The notes under the pieces were generated by a model. That model saw only the letters and a list, made by a program, of their open reading frames with translations, was not told the DNA's origin and did no database searches. 47,658 bases of DNA from positions 1 through 47,658 of the forward strand of contig JADCGQ010000062.1 in NCBI GenBank assembly GCA_020248945.1, written 5' to 3'. Shown here piece by piece: positions 25,401 through 33,719 of the stretch. The first letter of the stretch is position 1, and every line of letters starts with the position of its first letter. Source of the stretch: Rubrivivax sp. (GTDB taxonomy: Bacteria > Pseudomonadota > Gammaproteobacteria > Burkholderiales > Burkholderiaceae_C). The translations under genes were made by a program, and so were the position numbers.

Positions 25401-28400
25401 GCCAGTGGCACCGACCTTCGGCCGACGCTGTCGTCGTGGCTGCTGTCGCCTGCGCACCGGCTCACGCCCAGCGGCCGTGTACGTGACGGCGCCGCGGACC
25501 CGCAGCCCGTGGACGAGTCGTTGGCCGACCGCCTGCCGGTCAACCTGAGCCTGGTGGCCTCGCGACCGCTCAACCCCGCGCTCGGCGCGGCAGACCAGGG
25601 CGGACGGCTGGTGGTGGAGCGCGGAGCCCGCATCGAGCTCGAGGCCACCGGCACCCTGACGCTGGGCGCCACGGCCCAGATTCGCATCGGCGCCGACGGC
25701 AGCAGCCTCGACGACACGAAGCTGGCCGCGCCGGCCGGCACGATCCGGCTGAACCTGAGCGGGGTGCGCGGCGTGTCGTCCGTGCCCGAGGCGACGGCCG
25801 ATACGAACGGCTTTGTCGCCGGCCAGAGCACCTGGATCGGCGCCGCGGCCGAGCTGTCGGTGGCGGGTACCGCCGAACTGCGCGCAGACCGCTCCGCGGC
25901 CGTCTTCTCGACCTTCGGGGCGCCCACCGCGGCCACGTCGGAACGCACGGCCGGCTCGGTGCTCGGTGGCGGCCGCATCGACATCGACAACCAGCGCGGC
26001 TACGTGGTGCTGGAGCAGGGCGCTCGGCTGAACCTCGACGGCGCTGCGGCCACCGCGTTTCCGCGCGGGGCGGCCGCGCCACTGACCTTGGCCCAGCCGC
26101 CCGGTCGGCTGAGCATCACCAGCCCTGAGGGCGCGGTGCTGGACGGGCAGGTCTCGGCCGCCGTGCCCAGGGACGCCGCGGGCCGGGCGCTCACCAGCGG
26201 CGGCAGCCTGGCGCTGTCGCTGGGTGTGGGCGGCGTCTACACCATCACGTCGGGAACGCCTTACCCGAGCGGGCCGCGCGAGTTGCTGATCGGCGACTTC
26301 GCCCCGGCCTGGGCGGCCGGCAGTGTGCGTCCCGGCGACGACCTTCTCGCCGTGCTCGGCAACGGCGTGACCCGCCTGTCCACCGGGTGGCTCGCGCAGG
26401 CCGGTTTCGACAACCTGCAACTCGGCGCCGGTGATCGCATCGCGTTCCTGTCGTCGGCATCGCTGCGCGCGGACACGTCCATCGTGCTGGACAGCCCGGT
26501 GCTCGCCGCCAGCCCGGGGGCGCGCGTGGACCTCGAGGCGCGCACGGTGGCCATCGGCGACCGCACGCCGACCCTGTCGCGCCGAAGCTCGCCGGCCAGC
26601 ACTCTGGCCGAGGCCGACCGCTCGACCGATCGCTCCACCCACCTCCAGGCGCGCGCCCAGACCATCGAGGTGGTGGGCCGTTCGGCCCTGCAGGGGTTCT
26701 CGAACGTGGCGCTGGATGCGGGCGCGTCGTCCTTGGGTGAGATCCGCTTCTCCGCCGTGTCGGCCTTCGACGTGCAGCCGGACGACTTCCTGAGGTTCGC
26801 CGGCGAGCTGGTTCTCACCTCCGGGCAAACCTTCGCCACCACGGCGGCGAACTTCCGCGTCGAGGGCCGGGCCGCGGTGGACGAGGCCGATCCAGGCAGC
26901 CGCATCACCTTGCGCACCGGCTCCGCGGGCGCCGCCACGCAGCCGCCGCTGTCGGTGTTCGGTCGCCTGGCGCTGCAAGCCACCGACATCGACCACCAGG
27001 GCGTCCTGCGCCAGCCCTTCGGCAGCTTGGCGCTGGAGGCCGCGCGCACGCTGACGCTGGGCGACGCCAGCCTCACCAGCGTGGCCGGCACAGGGCAGAC
27101 CCTGCTGTACGGCAGCACCGTCAACCTGACGCAGTGGCAGCAGCCGCTGACCAACGACTACGGAAGCGAGTTGCCGGTCGACAAGGCCATCAGCCTGTCG
27201 GCGGCGCGCATCAGCACCTCGGCGGGCGCGCGCGTCGACGCCTCGGGTGGCGGCACCATCCTGGCGTCGGAGTTCTTCGCCGGCGTCGGTGGCAGCACCG
27301 ACTACTTCGACACGGCGGGCCTGTATGCCGTTCTGCCGGACTTCGGCACGCGGGCGCCGGTGTCCCTGACCGGCAGCATCGAGGGGGTCGACAGCCCGGG
27401 GCGCGAACTCGTGGTCACGATGCCCGGGTCCGGGCTCGCGCCGGGTGCATATACCCTGCTGCCGGCGCGTTATGCGCTGCTGGCGGGCTCGCTGCCGAAG
27501 GGCGCGTTCCTCGTGCGCCGCGCCGCGGACCAGGGTTCGGTCCTGCTGGGAGCCCCGCTGGTGCAGGACGACGGTGGCATCGTGGTCACCGGCAGCATCC
27601 GCGCATCCGGCTCGCGGGACCCGGGCACGCCCGGCGAACGCTTCGTGGTCGAGCCGCCGGCGGTCTTCACGCAGCGCAGCGAGGTCCGGCTCACCGACAC
27701 CGGCCAGCTGCTTGCGGGCCGGGCGGCCTTGTCCGACGCCGCGGCCCCGCCGCTGCCGCTGGACGGTGGCGCCATCCGCATCGCCACCACCGGCGACGAG
27801 CGCTCGACCTGGCAGGCCCGGCTCAGCGCCGGCGCGCTCGGTGGGCGGGCCGGCACGCTGGACGTCTCGGCCAACCGCCTGGCGCTGGTGGACGACCTCG
27901 ACAAGACGCCGGCAGCTGCACTGGGTGTCGCCGCCGCCTCACTGGCCGGCAGCGGTGCCGGCAGCGTGCTGATCGGTGGTCTGCGCACGCCCGGCGGCAC
28001 GACCGACGGGGGCGTGCCGATCAGCCTGATCGAGACCGGCGGCACCACGGCGCTGAAGGTGGACCTCGACCCGAGCGCCCCGCTGCGCCTGGAGGAACTG
28101 ATCCTCAGCTCGTCGGGCACCTTGGACATCGCCGCCGGCAGCCGCCTCGAGGCGGGCAGCACGGCCACCTTGGGCGCACGAACCCTGCAGCTCGCCGGCG
28201 ACGGCGCACTGGCCTACGTGTCGGCCAACGCGCTCGACAGCAGCCGCAGCGGCGCCACCGGTGCCGTCGGCGTGCTCACGGCGGGCGCGGCGAGCCGCCT
28301 GCAAGGCTCGGTCGTCGGGCTCGACGCCACGGCCCGACTGTCGATCGCTGACAGCGCGCAGCTGGCCGCGGGTTCGCTGGCCCTGACGGCACCGCGCATC

Positions 28401-31400
28401 GCCGTGGGCGCCCTGGTCGAGCCCGACGTATCTGCGACGACGCTGGACGGCGCGCTGCTGGCCTCGGTGCAGGCGAGCGGGCAGATCAGCCTGCGCAGCT
28501 ACGGCAGCATCGACTTCAGCGGCCGCCAGGACTGGGCCGCGCGTGCCGCGCCCGATGCCGAACCGACACGCGTGCTCGATCGGCTGGTGCTCGACGCGCC
28601 GGTGATCCGGGGCCTCGACGGCGCGCAGGTCGACATCGCGGCGCGCGAGGTCGTGCTCCGCAACACCCTGGTCGGCCCGACGCCGGCCCTGGCTGCGGGC
28701 ACCGGCGTGCTCACGCTGCAGGCACTGCCGGTGGCGCAGTTCGGGCGAACCGGGGGCATCACGGTGGGCCCGGGGACCACGCGGCTGGCCTTCGACCAGG
28801 CCCGGCTGCTGTCGTTGGGCGACCTGGTGCTCGATGGCACGGGCGGCCTGACGGCGCAGGGCGATCTCGAACTGGCTGCTGCGCGTTTGACCGCCACCAC
28901 CGCGGCGGATCACGCTCTCCGAGCCGATGGCGGCAGGCTGTCGCTGGCCGCGCCGGCTGCGGCGCGCACGCTGGGCGAACGCGTCGGGCAGGGTGCGTCG
29001 TTGCTGCTGTCGGCGCAGCGCGTGCAGCAGGACGGGCGCCTGGATCTGCCGGCCGGCGTGCTGACCGTGGCCGCCGCCGGCACTGTGGCCGACGCGGCGG
29101 CCGTGCGCTTTGGCGCCGGATCCAGCACCTCGGTGGCCGGCTTCTCGGTGGCCGGGCCCGAGGGCTTCGTCGTCGACGGGCCGGCCGGCCGCATCGAGGT
29201 GACCGCGCGCACAGGGGCGATCGAGCTGCTGGGCCGGCTTGACGCCAGCGCGGCCCTTCGCAGCGACGGCCGGCGCGGCGAGGGCGACGCCGGTGCTGTC
29301 GTGCTGCGCGCCGCGGGCGAGGGTGGCACGGTGGTCATGGCCGCTGGCGGCCGTGCGGGCGAGGTCGTCATGCATCGCGGCTCGCGCACCGATGACCGCG
29401 GTGGCTCGCTGAACATCGACGTGCGTCGCCTCGGCGACAGCACGGCCCTGCTGGCCGCCGCGGCGGCAGGGGGCGTCGACCACGAGCTCGTGCTGCGCAG
29501 CCGCGAGGGCGACCTGGCGCTGGCCGGCAGCATCCGGGCCGAGCGCCTGCGCGCCACGGCCGACGCGGGCAGCCTGCGCCTCAGCGGCACGGTGGACGCA
29601 CGCGCCGCCACGGGCGGGGTGGTTCAGCTGGCCGCCGGCCAGGACGTGATCATCAGCGACTCCGCGCGCATCGACGCCCGGTCCACCGGTGCGGGCGCCT
29701 CGGGTGGCGACCTGCTGCTGGCAGCGGCCACCGGCCGCGTGGCCATGGCCCCTGGTGCCGAGGTCGACGCCGGTGGCGACGACGCTGGCGACGGCCGCAT
29801 CGTGCTGCGCGCGCTGCGCAGTGCCGACGGCAGCACGCTGCAGGTCGACCCGCTGGTGAGCAGCCGGCTGCGCGCCGGCGAGGTGGCCCTGGAAGCCGTG
29901 CGGGTCTACCGCCAGGTGGCCGTCGGGGACACCACGCGCAACATCACCAGCATCGTCGGCGGCGCCAGCGGCATCAGCGGCGTGGCCGGCAACCTGGGCC
30001 AGATCACCATCAACAGCGACAGCGCGGCGTTCATGGCCAGCGCGGCCGGTGCGCTCGATGCGCTCGGCATCACCGCCACCGAGCGTGAGCGCTTCCGCCT
30101 GCGGCCCGGCGTTGAGGTGCAGGCCGCGGGCAACCTCGCCATCGCCGCCGACTGGGCCCTCAATGGCGCCCGACCCGGCGGCGAAGCCGGGGTCCTGACC
30201 CTGCGCGCCGCGGGCAACCTGGCGATCAACGGCTCGATCAGCGACGGCTTCCTGAACGCGACGGCGACGGCCGCGCTGGGCAACGACGCTCGCGCCTGGT
30301 CGTACCGCATCGCGGCGGGCGCCGATCTGGCATCTGCCGATCCGCTGGCCGTGCGCGACACCGGCGCCACCGGCAGCGGCTCCATCACCATCGCCGCAGG
30401 CGAATCGGTGCGCACGGGCGCCGGCTCCATCGAACTCGCCGCCGCCCAGGACCTGCGCCTCGCCGCGGGCAGCGGCACCACGGCGCCGGGCCAGGTGATG
30501 GTGGCCGGCACGCGTTGGACTGGCGCCGAAGCCGACACGGCGAACGCGCTGTTCGCCGGGCACGCCGCCAGCAACCGGCCGAGCTTCACCGTGCGCGGCG
30601 GCCGCCTGGAGGTGAACGTGGGCCGCGACGTGGTGGCCCCAGAGGCCACGCAGCTGATCAACAACTGGCTGTGGCGGACCGGCATTCTGGGCACCAGCGT
30701 CGCGGACGCCGGGCTGTACGCGAGCACGTCGCAACTGGCGTGGTGGGCGGAGTTTTCGCGCTTCCGGCAGTCGCTGGGCGCGTTTGGAGGCTCCGCGGTC
30801 CGCGTGCGCGCGGGGCAGGACATCCTGAACCTGCAGGTCATGGCCCCTACGACGGGTTGGGCCGACAGCCGTGATCCGTCGAGCGCCCAGGTGCGGACAC
30901 TGGGCGGCGGCGAGGTCGACATCGCCGCCGGCCGCGACGTGCTCGGCGGCCAGTTCCTGGCCGGGCGCGGCACGGGCCGCATCGCCGCGCTCGGTCGCGT
31001 GGCCGAGGCGGCGTCCAACAACGGCGTCGGCGAGACCATCCTGGCCCAGATGGGCGGGGCCTCGTGGCGGCTGCAGGGCCGCGAGTCGATCCGGCTGGCC
31101 GGCAGCTTCAACCCGACCGCGGCGGCGGTCTCCGCTGCCGACAACCGCCTCAACCTGTCGGCCCAGTACTTCACCTGGGGTGACTCCGCGGCGCTGAGCC
31201 TAGTGTCGGCTGGCGGAGCTGTCGACTTGACTGGCCTGGCGGGGCTGAATCTCAGGGCCTCCTATGGCCTGGTCGATGTGGAGACGAACTTCCGCATCAT
31301 GCCGTCGTCGCTGGAGATGCTGGCCCTGGGTGGCCATGCCGACGTGCTGTCGAGGAGTTCCGCCGTGCTGTTCCCGTCTGCGGCCGCGCAGTTGCGGGTG

Positions 31401-33500
31401 TGGGCGGATGGCAGCGTCGGGCTCGGCGGCCCCAGCAGCGCCACGACACTGGCCATGCCCGATGCCGATCCAGGCCTCTGGCCCAGCGCTGCGGCGCCTT
31501 TGAGGGAGAGCAACACCATCGTGGCCGAACGGCTCGCGAGCAGCCTGGCCGGCACGCTGCCGCGCGAGGCTCTGCACGCCGCATCCACCGAGCCCGTCCG
31601 GGTGCACGCCGGTGAGTCGATCGTCCAGGTCGCGGGCAGCTTCTGGCGCCTGCCCAAGGCCGCGGCGCTGTCGGCAGGCCAGGACATCGTCAACCTGCAG
31701 TTGGAGACCCAGAACCTGCGTGCCGATGACCGCACCACGGTGACGGCCGGCCGCAACCTCAGCGCCGGGCTCGCGGGGCTGGTGGAGGTGGGCGGGCCCG
31801 GCACGCTGGATGTGCGTGCCGGCCGCCAGGTCGACCTGGGCGACTCGCCAGGCCTGCGCACGATCGGCAACGAGAAGAACGCGCAGCTGCCGGCCACCGG
31901 CGCCGGCATCCGGCTGGCGGCCGCCACGGCGTCTGCCCTCGATCTCGCCGGTTTCGAGGCCGCCTACCTGGGCGCGGGCGCCGCCCGCAGCGGCACGTAC
32001 CGGGACATGCTGCGGGACTTCGTGCGCGAGTCACTGGCCGAACCCGGGCTCGACTTCGAGCAGGCCTGGAGCCGCTTCCGGGCCTTCCCCGCGCCGGCCC
32101 AGGTGGCTCTGGCGCAGCGCGTGATGGCCGCCGAGTTCGGGGCCGTGTACGTGGGAGACGCCACGGTGTCGCCCGCGTCCGTGACGGCGTCTCTGCAGGC
32201 GGCCTTCGAGCGACGCAAGGCCGACCTGCTGGCTGCCGGTGACGCAGCGCTGGCCGCCGGCACCGCGCTCGTGCTGCCGGGCCGCGCCGGTCTGGCCGGG
32301 GCCGAGCTCTCCGGCTACCTGGGCCAGATCCGCAACCTGGCGTTCGCGGCGCTGGACCTCGACCAGACCATCGCCCAGCGGGTGAGCAGCCTGGAGGCCG
32401 TGCGCAGCGGCTGGCGCGATGCGGTTGCCGCCAGCCTGGGCAGTGATGCCCGGGCACTGGACGAGCTGGCCCGCTCGAGCCCGGGAGACCCGCGTGTCAC
32501 GGCCTGGGTCGAGGCCCTGAATCAGCGCAGCGGCAGCCTGTTCGAGCGCTACCGCGAACAGGTCCTTGAGGCCGAAACCACGGCCGCGGCGAAGGCGGCC
32601 TCCGACTTCGGGCGCCTGTCGCTGCCGATGCGGCTGGCGCTGTTCGACGAGGGTTTCCGGGCGGCCGAGTTGGCCGGCGCCGGCAGCTTCGTGCCGCAGC
32701 CGGTGTGGCCCGGCTCGACACCGGTGCTGCGCCGCGACGGCGCGCTCGAGATGACCCAGAGCGCGGTGATCACGCGACGTGGCGGCGACATCAGCCTGAT
32801 CAACCCCGGTGGCGGCATCAACGTGGGCCTCAAGGTCAGCGGCACCAGCAGCACGCCCAAGGGCGTGATCGCACTGGGCGGCGGCGACGTCTTCGGCTAC
32901 GCGCGTGACGACTTCCAGGTCAACACGCAGCGGGTGTTCATCGTCGGGGTCGGCGACATGGACATCTGGTCGTCCCGGGGTGACATCGACAGCGGACGCG
33001 GCGCCAACACCGCCGTCGGTGCGCCGCCCTTGGCGCCCCGCCGCTCGGTGGACGGGGTGGTGTTCGAGATCCCGGCCACGACCACCGGCAGCGGCCTGGG
33101 CATCGTGCCGGACATCAACGGCGTCGCCCGGGGCACCATCGGCCTGTATCCGGCCTTCGGCGAGATCCTGGCGCTCGATGCCTTCATCCGCGCGCCCAGC
33201 ATCGTGCTCGGCGGGGGCGTGAAGGGGGCCGACAACCTGGGCGGTGGCAGCGTGGGCGGCGCCACGGCCGTGGTGACGCCACCACCGGCGGCGTCGGTCA
33301 GCACGCCGCCGGCCGCGGCCGAGGAGCGCAGCCCGGCGCCCGAGCCTTCGCGCACTGCCGAGGGCATCGCGCGCCAGTCGCTGCTGACGGTCGACCTCAT
33401 CGGCATCGGTCCTGGCGAGCCCTGCGACGGCCTGACCGGGGCGCCGCTGGACGAGTGCCGCCAGCGGCTGGCCGCCGAGCCGCCACGGCCGCGGCCCTGA
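22422..33500 (+). CDS. Giant TpsA filamentous-hemagglutinin-family exoprotein
   Basis: A 3,692-residue exoprotein. The N terminus is an extended signal peptide: MNQGLHRLVFDRNRGMAVAVAE is an ESPR-type region, followed by a normal leader ending ADA at residue 60. The TPS domain spans about 75-250, with the NPNGI-type motif present as NANGVYFG at 188. From there to about 3,550 the protein is a beta-helix built from strand repeats (G-G-x-L/V-x-hydrophobic, as in GSLRIASEGSVVLGQDATLDVSGGS). The end resembles the DUF3739-type tail of filamentous hemagglutinin family proteins (RRGGDISLINPGGGINVG, FGEILALDAFIRAPSIVLGGG). A Pro/Ala-rich segment and a cysteine pair, Cys3668 and Cys3679, close the protein. 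Apart from Cys24 in the leader I see no other cysteine. The frame is intact over 11 kb, so the gene is probably functional as an adhesin or biofilm matrix protein. Confidence 0.92.
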   Translation: MNQGLHRLVFDRNRGMAVAVAEGCPGHGKPGRTPRRAAVSTAASALLAVAAVLPFAPADAQTRAPVTFARSLPAPAQPLPQPYGTLRGADGRLFNDPALRNFVANPEHRGRVNWSVSADGKTGTFNQGDVDRVILNWDRFDIGAGHRVEFIQNPDPSRYVSALNRIWSADPSVILGTLKSNREVILVNANGVYFGRGARVDTGKFVATSLSIADAVFERGLRNVLDGSAVFSTAGTDYLPTLLDSAISVEAGAEIRSAPGGDVLLIAPRVVNQGRIETPQGQAVLAAGDRVYLMSSSDPAQRGLIVAVDPVKLAGSSTVNDPTLGIVENAAQGSYATVGGATVDDTLPPGTAGLVQKLNEIRADSGTVNLVGLLVRQAGQINATTAVKGANGVIHLQAMASTSNLVGGTASNTATSLRGLVVEDGARARVSATGGTVEIAAGSVTQVSPSPSGDTQLAAEAFNPSQLRIEAETITVAGGARLQATGGRIELLAASTRANSSLFNSAAGFQTSADSSRVVVAPGALLSAAGASDVPVDGSRYQGAQRLFRIELADSPVQRDGPLYRQELRFDTRGAASINVANVTGASAGTRFSATEKSTAGGSLRIASEGSVVLGQDATLDVSGGSIRVSATTLENSLLTRDGAVVLFRDARAGTRYDALLDETRRSPSPAYVEGANGGTLEVFGRRLALGSTGVGQVVQGERQRDGTATLARPASLRVGFLRQGGQYLAGLALLPTRAPSIDPGVFENPASADLSGLAATTALSLTQVSEGGFGSLVLRAATITQPVFGALALGVGGQLDMAARTLALDGVFTLPGGTVNLLTNEAGADSAITGLGDIRLSGRTRLDAAGLWTNDTLAGGAAGQAPLQLAGGTVSIVAAHDLLAQPGLDIDVSGGARLSGSGGLSRGRAGSINLGSGRSDSFQTLLQIEGVRFSAFDFGSGGTLSIASPGLWLGPAGASAPAGLAALQLAPDFFSGSGFGNININAYGDVVVASGTDLRPTLSSWLLSPAHRLTPSGRVRDGAADPQPVDESLADRLPVNLSLVASRPLNPALGAADQGGRLVVERGARIELEATGTLTLGATAQIRIGADGSSLDDTKLAAPAGTIRLNLSGVRGVSSVPEATADTNGFVAGQSTWIGAAAELSVAGTAELRADRSAAVFSTFGAPTAATSERTAGSVLGGGRIDIDNQRGYVVLEQGARLNLDGAAATAFPRGAAAPLTLAQPPGRLSITSPEGAVLDGQVSAAVPRDAAGRALTSGGSLALSLGVGGVYTITSGTPYPSGPRELLIGDFAPAWAAGSVRPGDDLLAVLGNGVTRLSTGWLAQAGFDNLQLGAGDRIAFLSSASLRADTSIVLDSPVLAASPGARVDLEARTVAIGDRTPTLSRRSSPASTLAEADRSTDRSTHLQARAQTIEVVGRSALQGFSNVALDAGASSLGEIRFSAVSAFDVQPDDFLRFAGELVLTSGQTFATTAANFRVEGRAAVDEADPGSRITLRTGSAGAATQPPLSVFGRLALQATDIDHQGVLRQPFGSLALEAARTLTLGDASLTSVAGTGQTLLYGSTVNLTQWQQPLTNDYGSELPVDKAISLSAARISTSAGARVDASGGGTILASEFFAGVGGSTDYFDTAGLYAVLPDFGTRAPVSLTGSIEGVDSPGRELVVTMPGSGLAPGAYTLLPARYALLAGSLPKGAFLVRRAADQGSVLLGAPLVQDDGGIVVTGSIRASGSRDPGTPGERFVVEPPAVFTQRSEVRLTDTGQLLAGRAALSDAAAPPLPLDGGAIRIATTGDERSTWQARLSAGALGGRAGTLDVSANRLALVDDLDKTPAAALGVAAASLAGSGAGSVLIGGLRTPGGTTDGGVPISLIETGGTTALKVDLDPSAPLRLEELILSSSGTLDIAAGSRLEAGSTATLGARTLQLAGDGALAYVSANALDSSRSGATGAVGVLTAGAASRLQGSVVGLDATARLSIADSAQLAAGSLALTAPRIAVGALVEPDVSATTLDGALLASVQASGQISLRSYGSIDFSGRQDWAARAAPDAEPTRVLDRLVLDAPVIRGLDGAQVDIAAREVVLRNTLVGPTPALAAGTGVLTLQALPVAQFGRTGGITVGPGTTRLAFDQARLLSLGDLVLDGTGGLTAQGDLELAAARLTATTAADHALRADGGRLSLAAPAAARTLGERVGQGASLLLSAQRVQQDGRLDLPAGVLTVAAAGTVADAAAVRFGAGSSTSVAGFSVAGPEGFVVDGPAGRIEVTARTGAIELLGRLDASAALRSDGRRGEGDAGAVVLRAAGEGGTVVMAAGGRAGEVVMHRGSRTDDRGGSLNIDVRRLGDSTALLAAAAAGGVDHELVLRSREGDLALAGSIRAERLRATADAGSLRLSGTVDARAATGGVVQLAAGQDVIISDSARIDARSTGAGASGGDLLLAAATGRVAMAPGAEVDAGGDDAGDGRIVLRALRSADGSTLQVDPLVSSRLRAGEVALEAVRVYRQVAVGDTTRNITSIVGGASGISGVAGNLGQITINSDSAAFMASAAGALDALGITATERERFRLRPGVEVQAAGNLAIAADWALNGARPGGEAGVLTLRAAGNLAINGSISDGFLNATATAALGNDARAWSYRIAAGADLASADPLAVRDTGATGSGSITIAAGESVRTGAGSIELAAAQDLRLAAGSGTTAPGQVMVAGTRWTGAEADTANALFAGHAASNRPSFTVRGGRLEVNVGRDVVAPEATQLINNWLWRTGILGTSVADAGLYASTSQLAWWAEFSRFRQSLGAFGGSAVRVRAGQDILNLQVMAPTTGWADSRDPSSAQVRTLGGGEVDIAAGRDVLGGQFLAGRGTGRIAALGRVAEAASNNGVGETILAQMGGASWRLQGRESIRLAGSFNPTAAAVSAADNRLNLSAQYFTWGDSAALSLVSAGGAVDLTGLAGLNLRASYGLVDVETNFRIMPSSLEMLALGGHADVLSRSSAVLFPSAAAQLRVWADGSVGLGGPSSATTLAMPDADPGLWPSAAAPLRESNTIVAERLASSLAGTLPREALHAASTEPVRVHAGESIVQVAGSFWRLPKAAALSAGQDIVNLQLETQNLRADDRTTVTAGRNLSAGLAGLVEVGGPGTLDVRAGRQVDLGDSPGLRTIGNEKNAQLPATGAGIRLAAATASALDLAGFEAAYLGAGAARSGTYRDMLRDFVRESLAEPGLDFEQAWSRFRAFPAPAQVALAQRVMAAEFGAVYVGDATVSPASVTASLQAAFERRKADLLAAGDAALAAGTALVLPGRAGLAGAELSGYLGQIRNLAFAALDLDQTIAQRVSSLEAVRSGWRDAVAASLGSDARALDELARSSPGDPRVTAWVEALNQRSGSLFERYREQVLEAETTAAAKAASDFGRLSLPMRLALFDEGFRAAELAGAGSFVPQPVWPGSTPVLRRDGALEMTQSAVITRRGGDISLINPGGGINVGLKVSGTSSTPKGVIALGGGDVFGYARDDFQVNTQRVFIVGVGDMDIWSSRGDIDSGRGANTAVGAPPLAPRRSVDGVVFEIPATTTGSGLGIVPDINGVARGTIGLYPAFGEILALDAFIRAPSIVLGGGVKGADNLGGGSVGGATAVVTPPPAASVSTPPAAAEERSPAPEPSRTAEGIARQSLLTVDLIGIGPGEPCDGLTGAPLDECRQRLAAEPPRPRP

Positions 33501-33508
33501 GCGCAAAC

Positions 33509-33533
33509 CCGCCCCCTTGATCAAGGGGCGGTA
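33509..33533 (+). terminator. GC-rich stem-loop after tpsA
   Basis: CCGCCCCCTT, GATC, AAGGGGCGG forms a strong hairpin with one bulged C just after the tpsA stop. No T-run follows, so it may end transcription weakly, protect the 3' end, or serve as a protein site. Confidence 0.4.
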
Positions 33534-33719
33534 CCACCCGCCGCGATCGGCTCTGGACGCGCCGTCAGCCTAACGGCTCATGGTCGGGACGAGGGGCATG
33601 CACGGGCCTTCATCGACGCTGAATACGCTCCGTTTCGAGATTCATTTCTTCCGGCTAGTTCGGCACCGATTCGCCGTGGCGCCGGAAGCCACAGACCCCA
33701 CACCCGCCAGGAGCCCCCG

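Noticed and set aside
22389..33524. Many long minus-strand open frames opposite tpsB and tpsA (up to 931 codons)
   Set aside because: They are mirror frames of a GC-rich, periodic gene. Their translations are low-complexity Ala/Arg/Gly/His/Gln strings without family motifs or ribosome sites.
33661..33700. Sigma-54-like or Pho-box-like elements ahead of the PhoX-type gene
   Set aside because: CGGCACCGATTCGCC has the wrong GG-GC spacing for sigma-54, and no CTGTCAT-type direct repeat is present.
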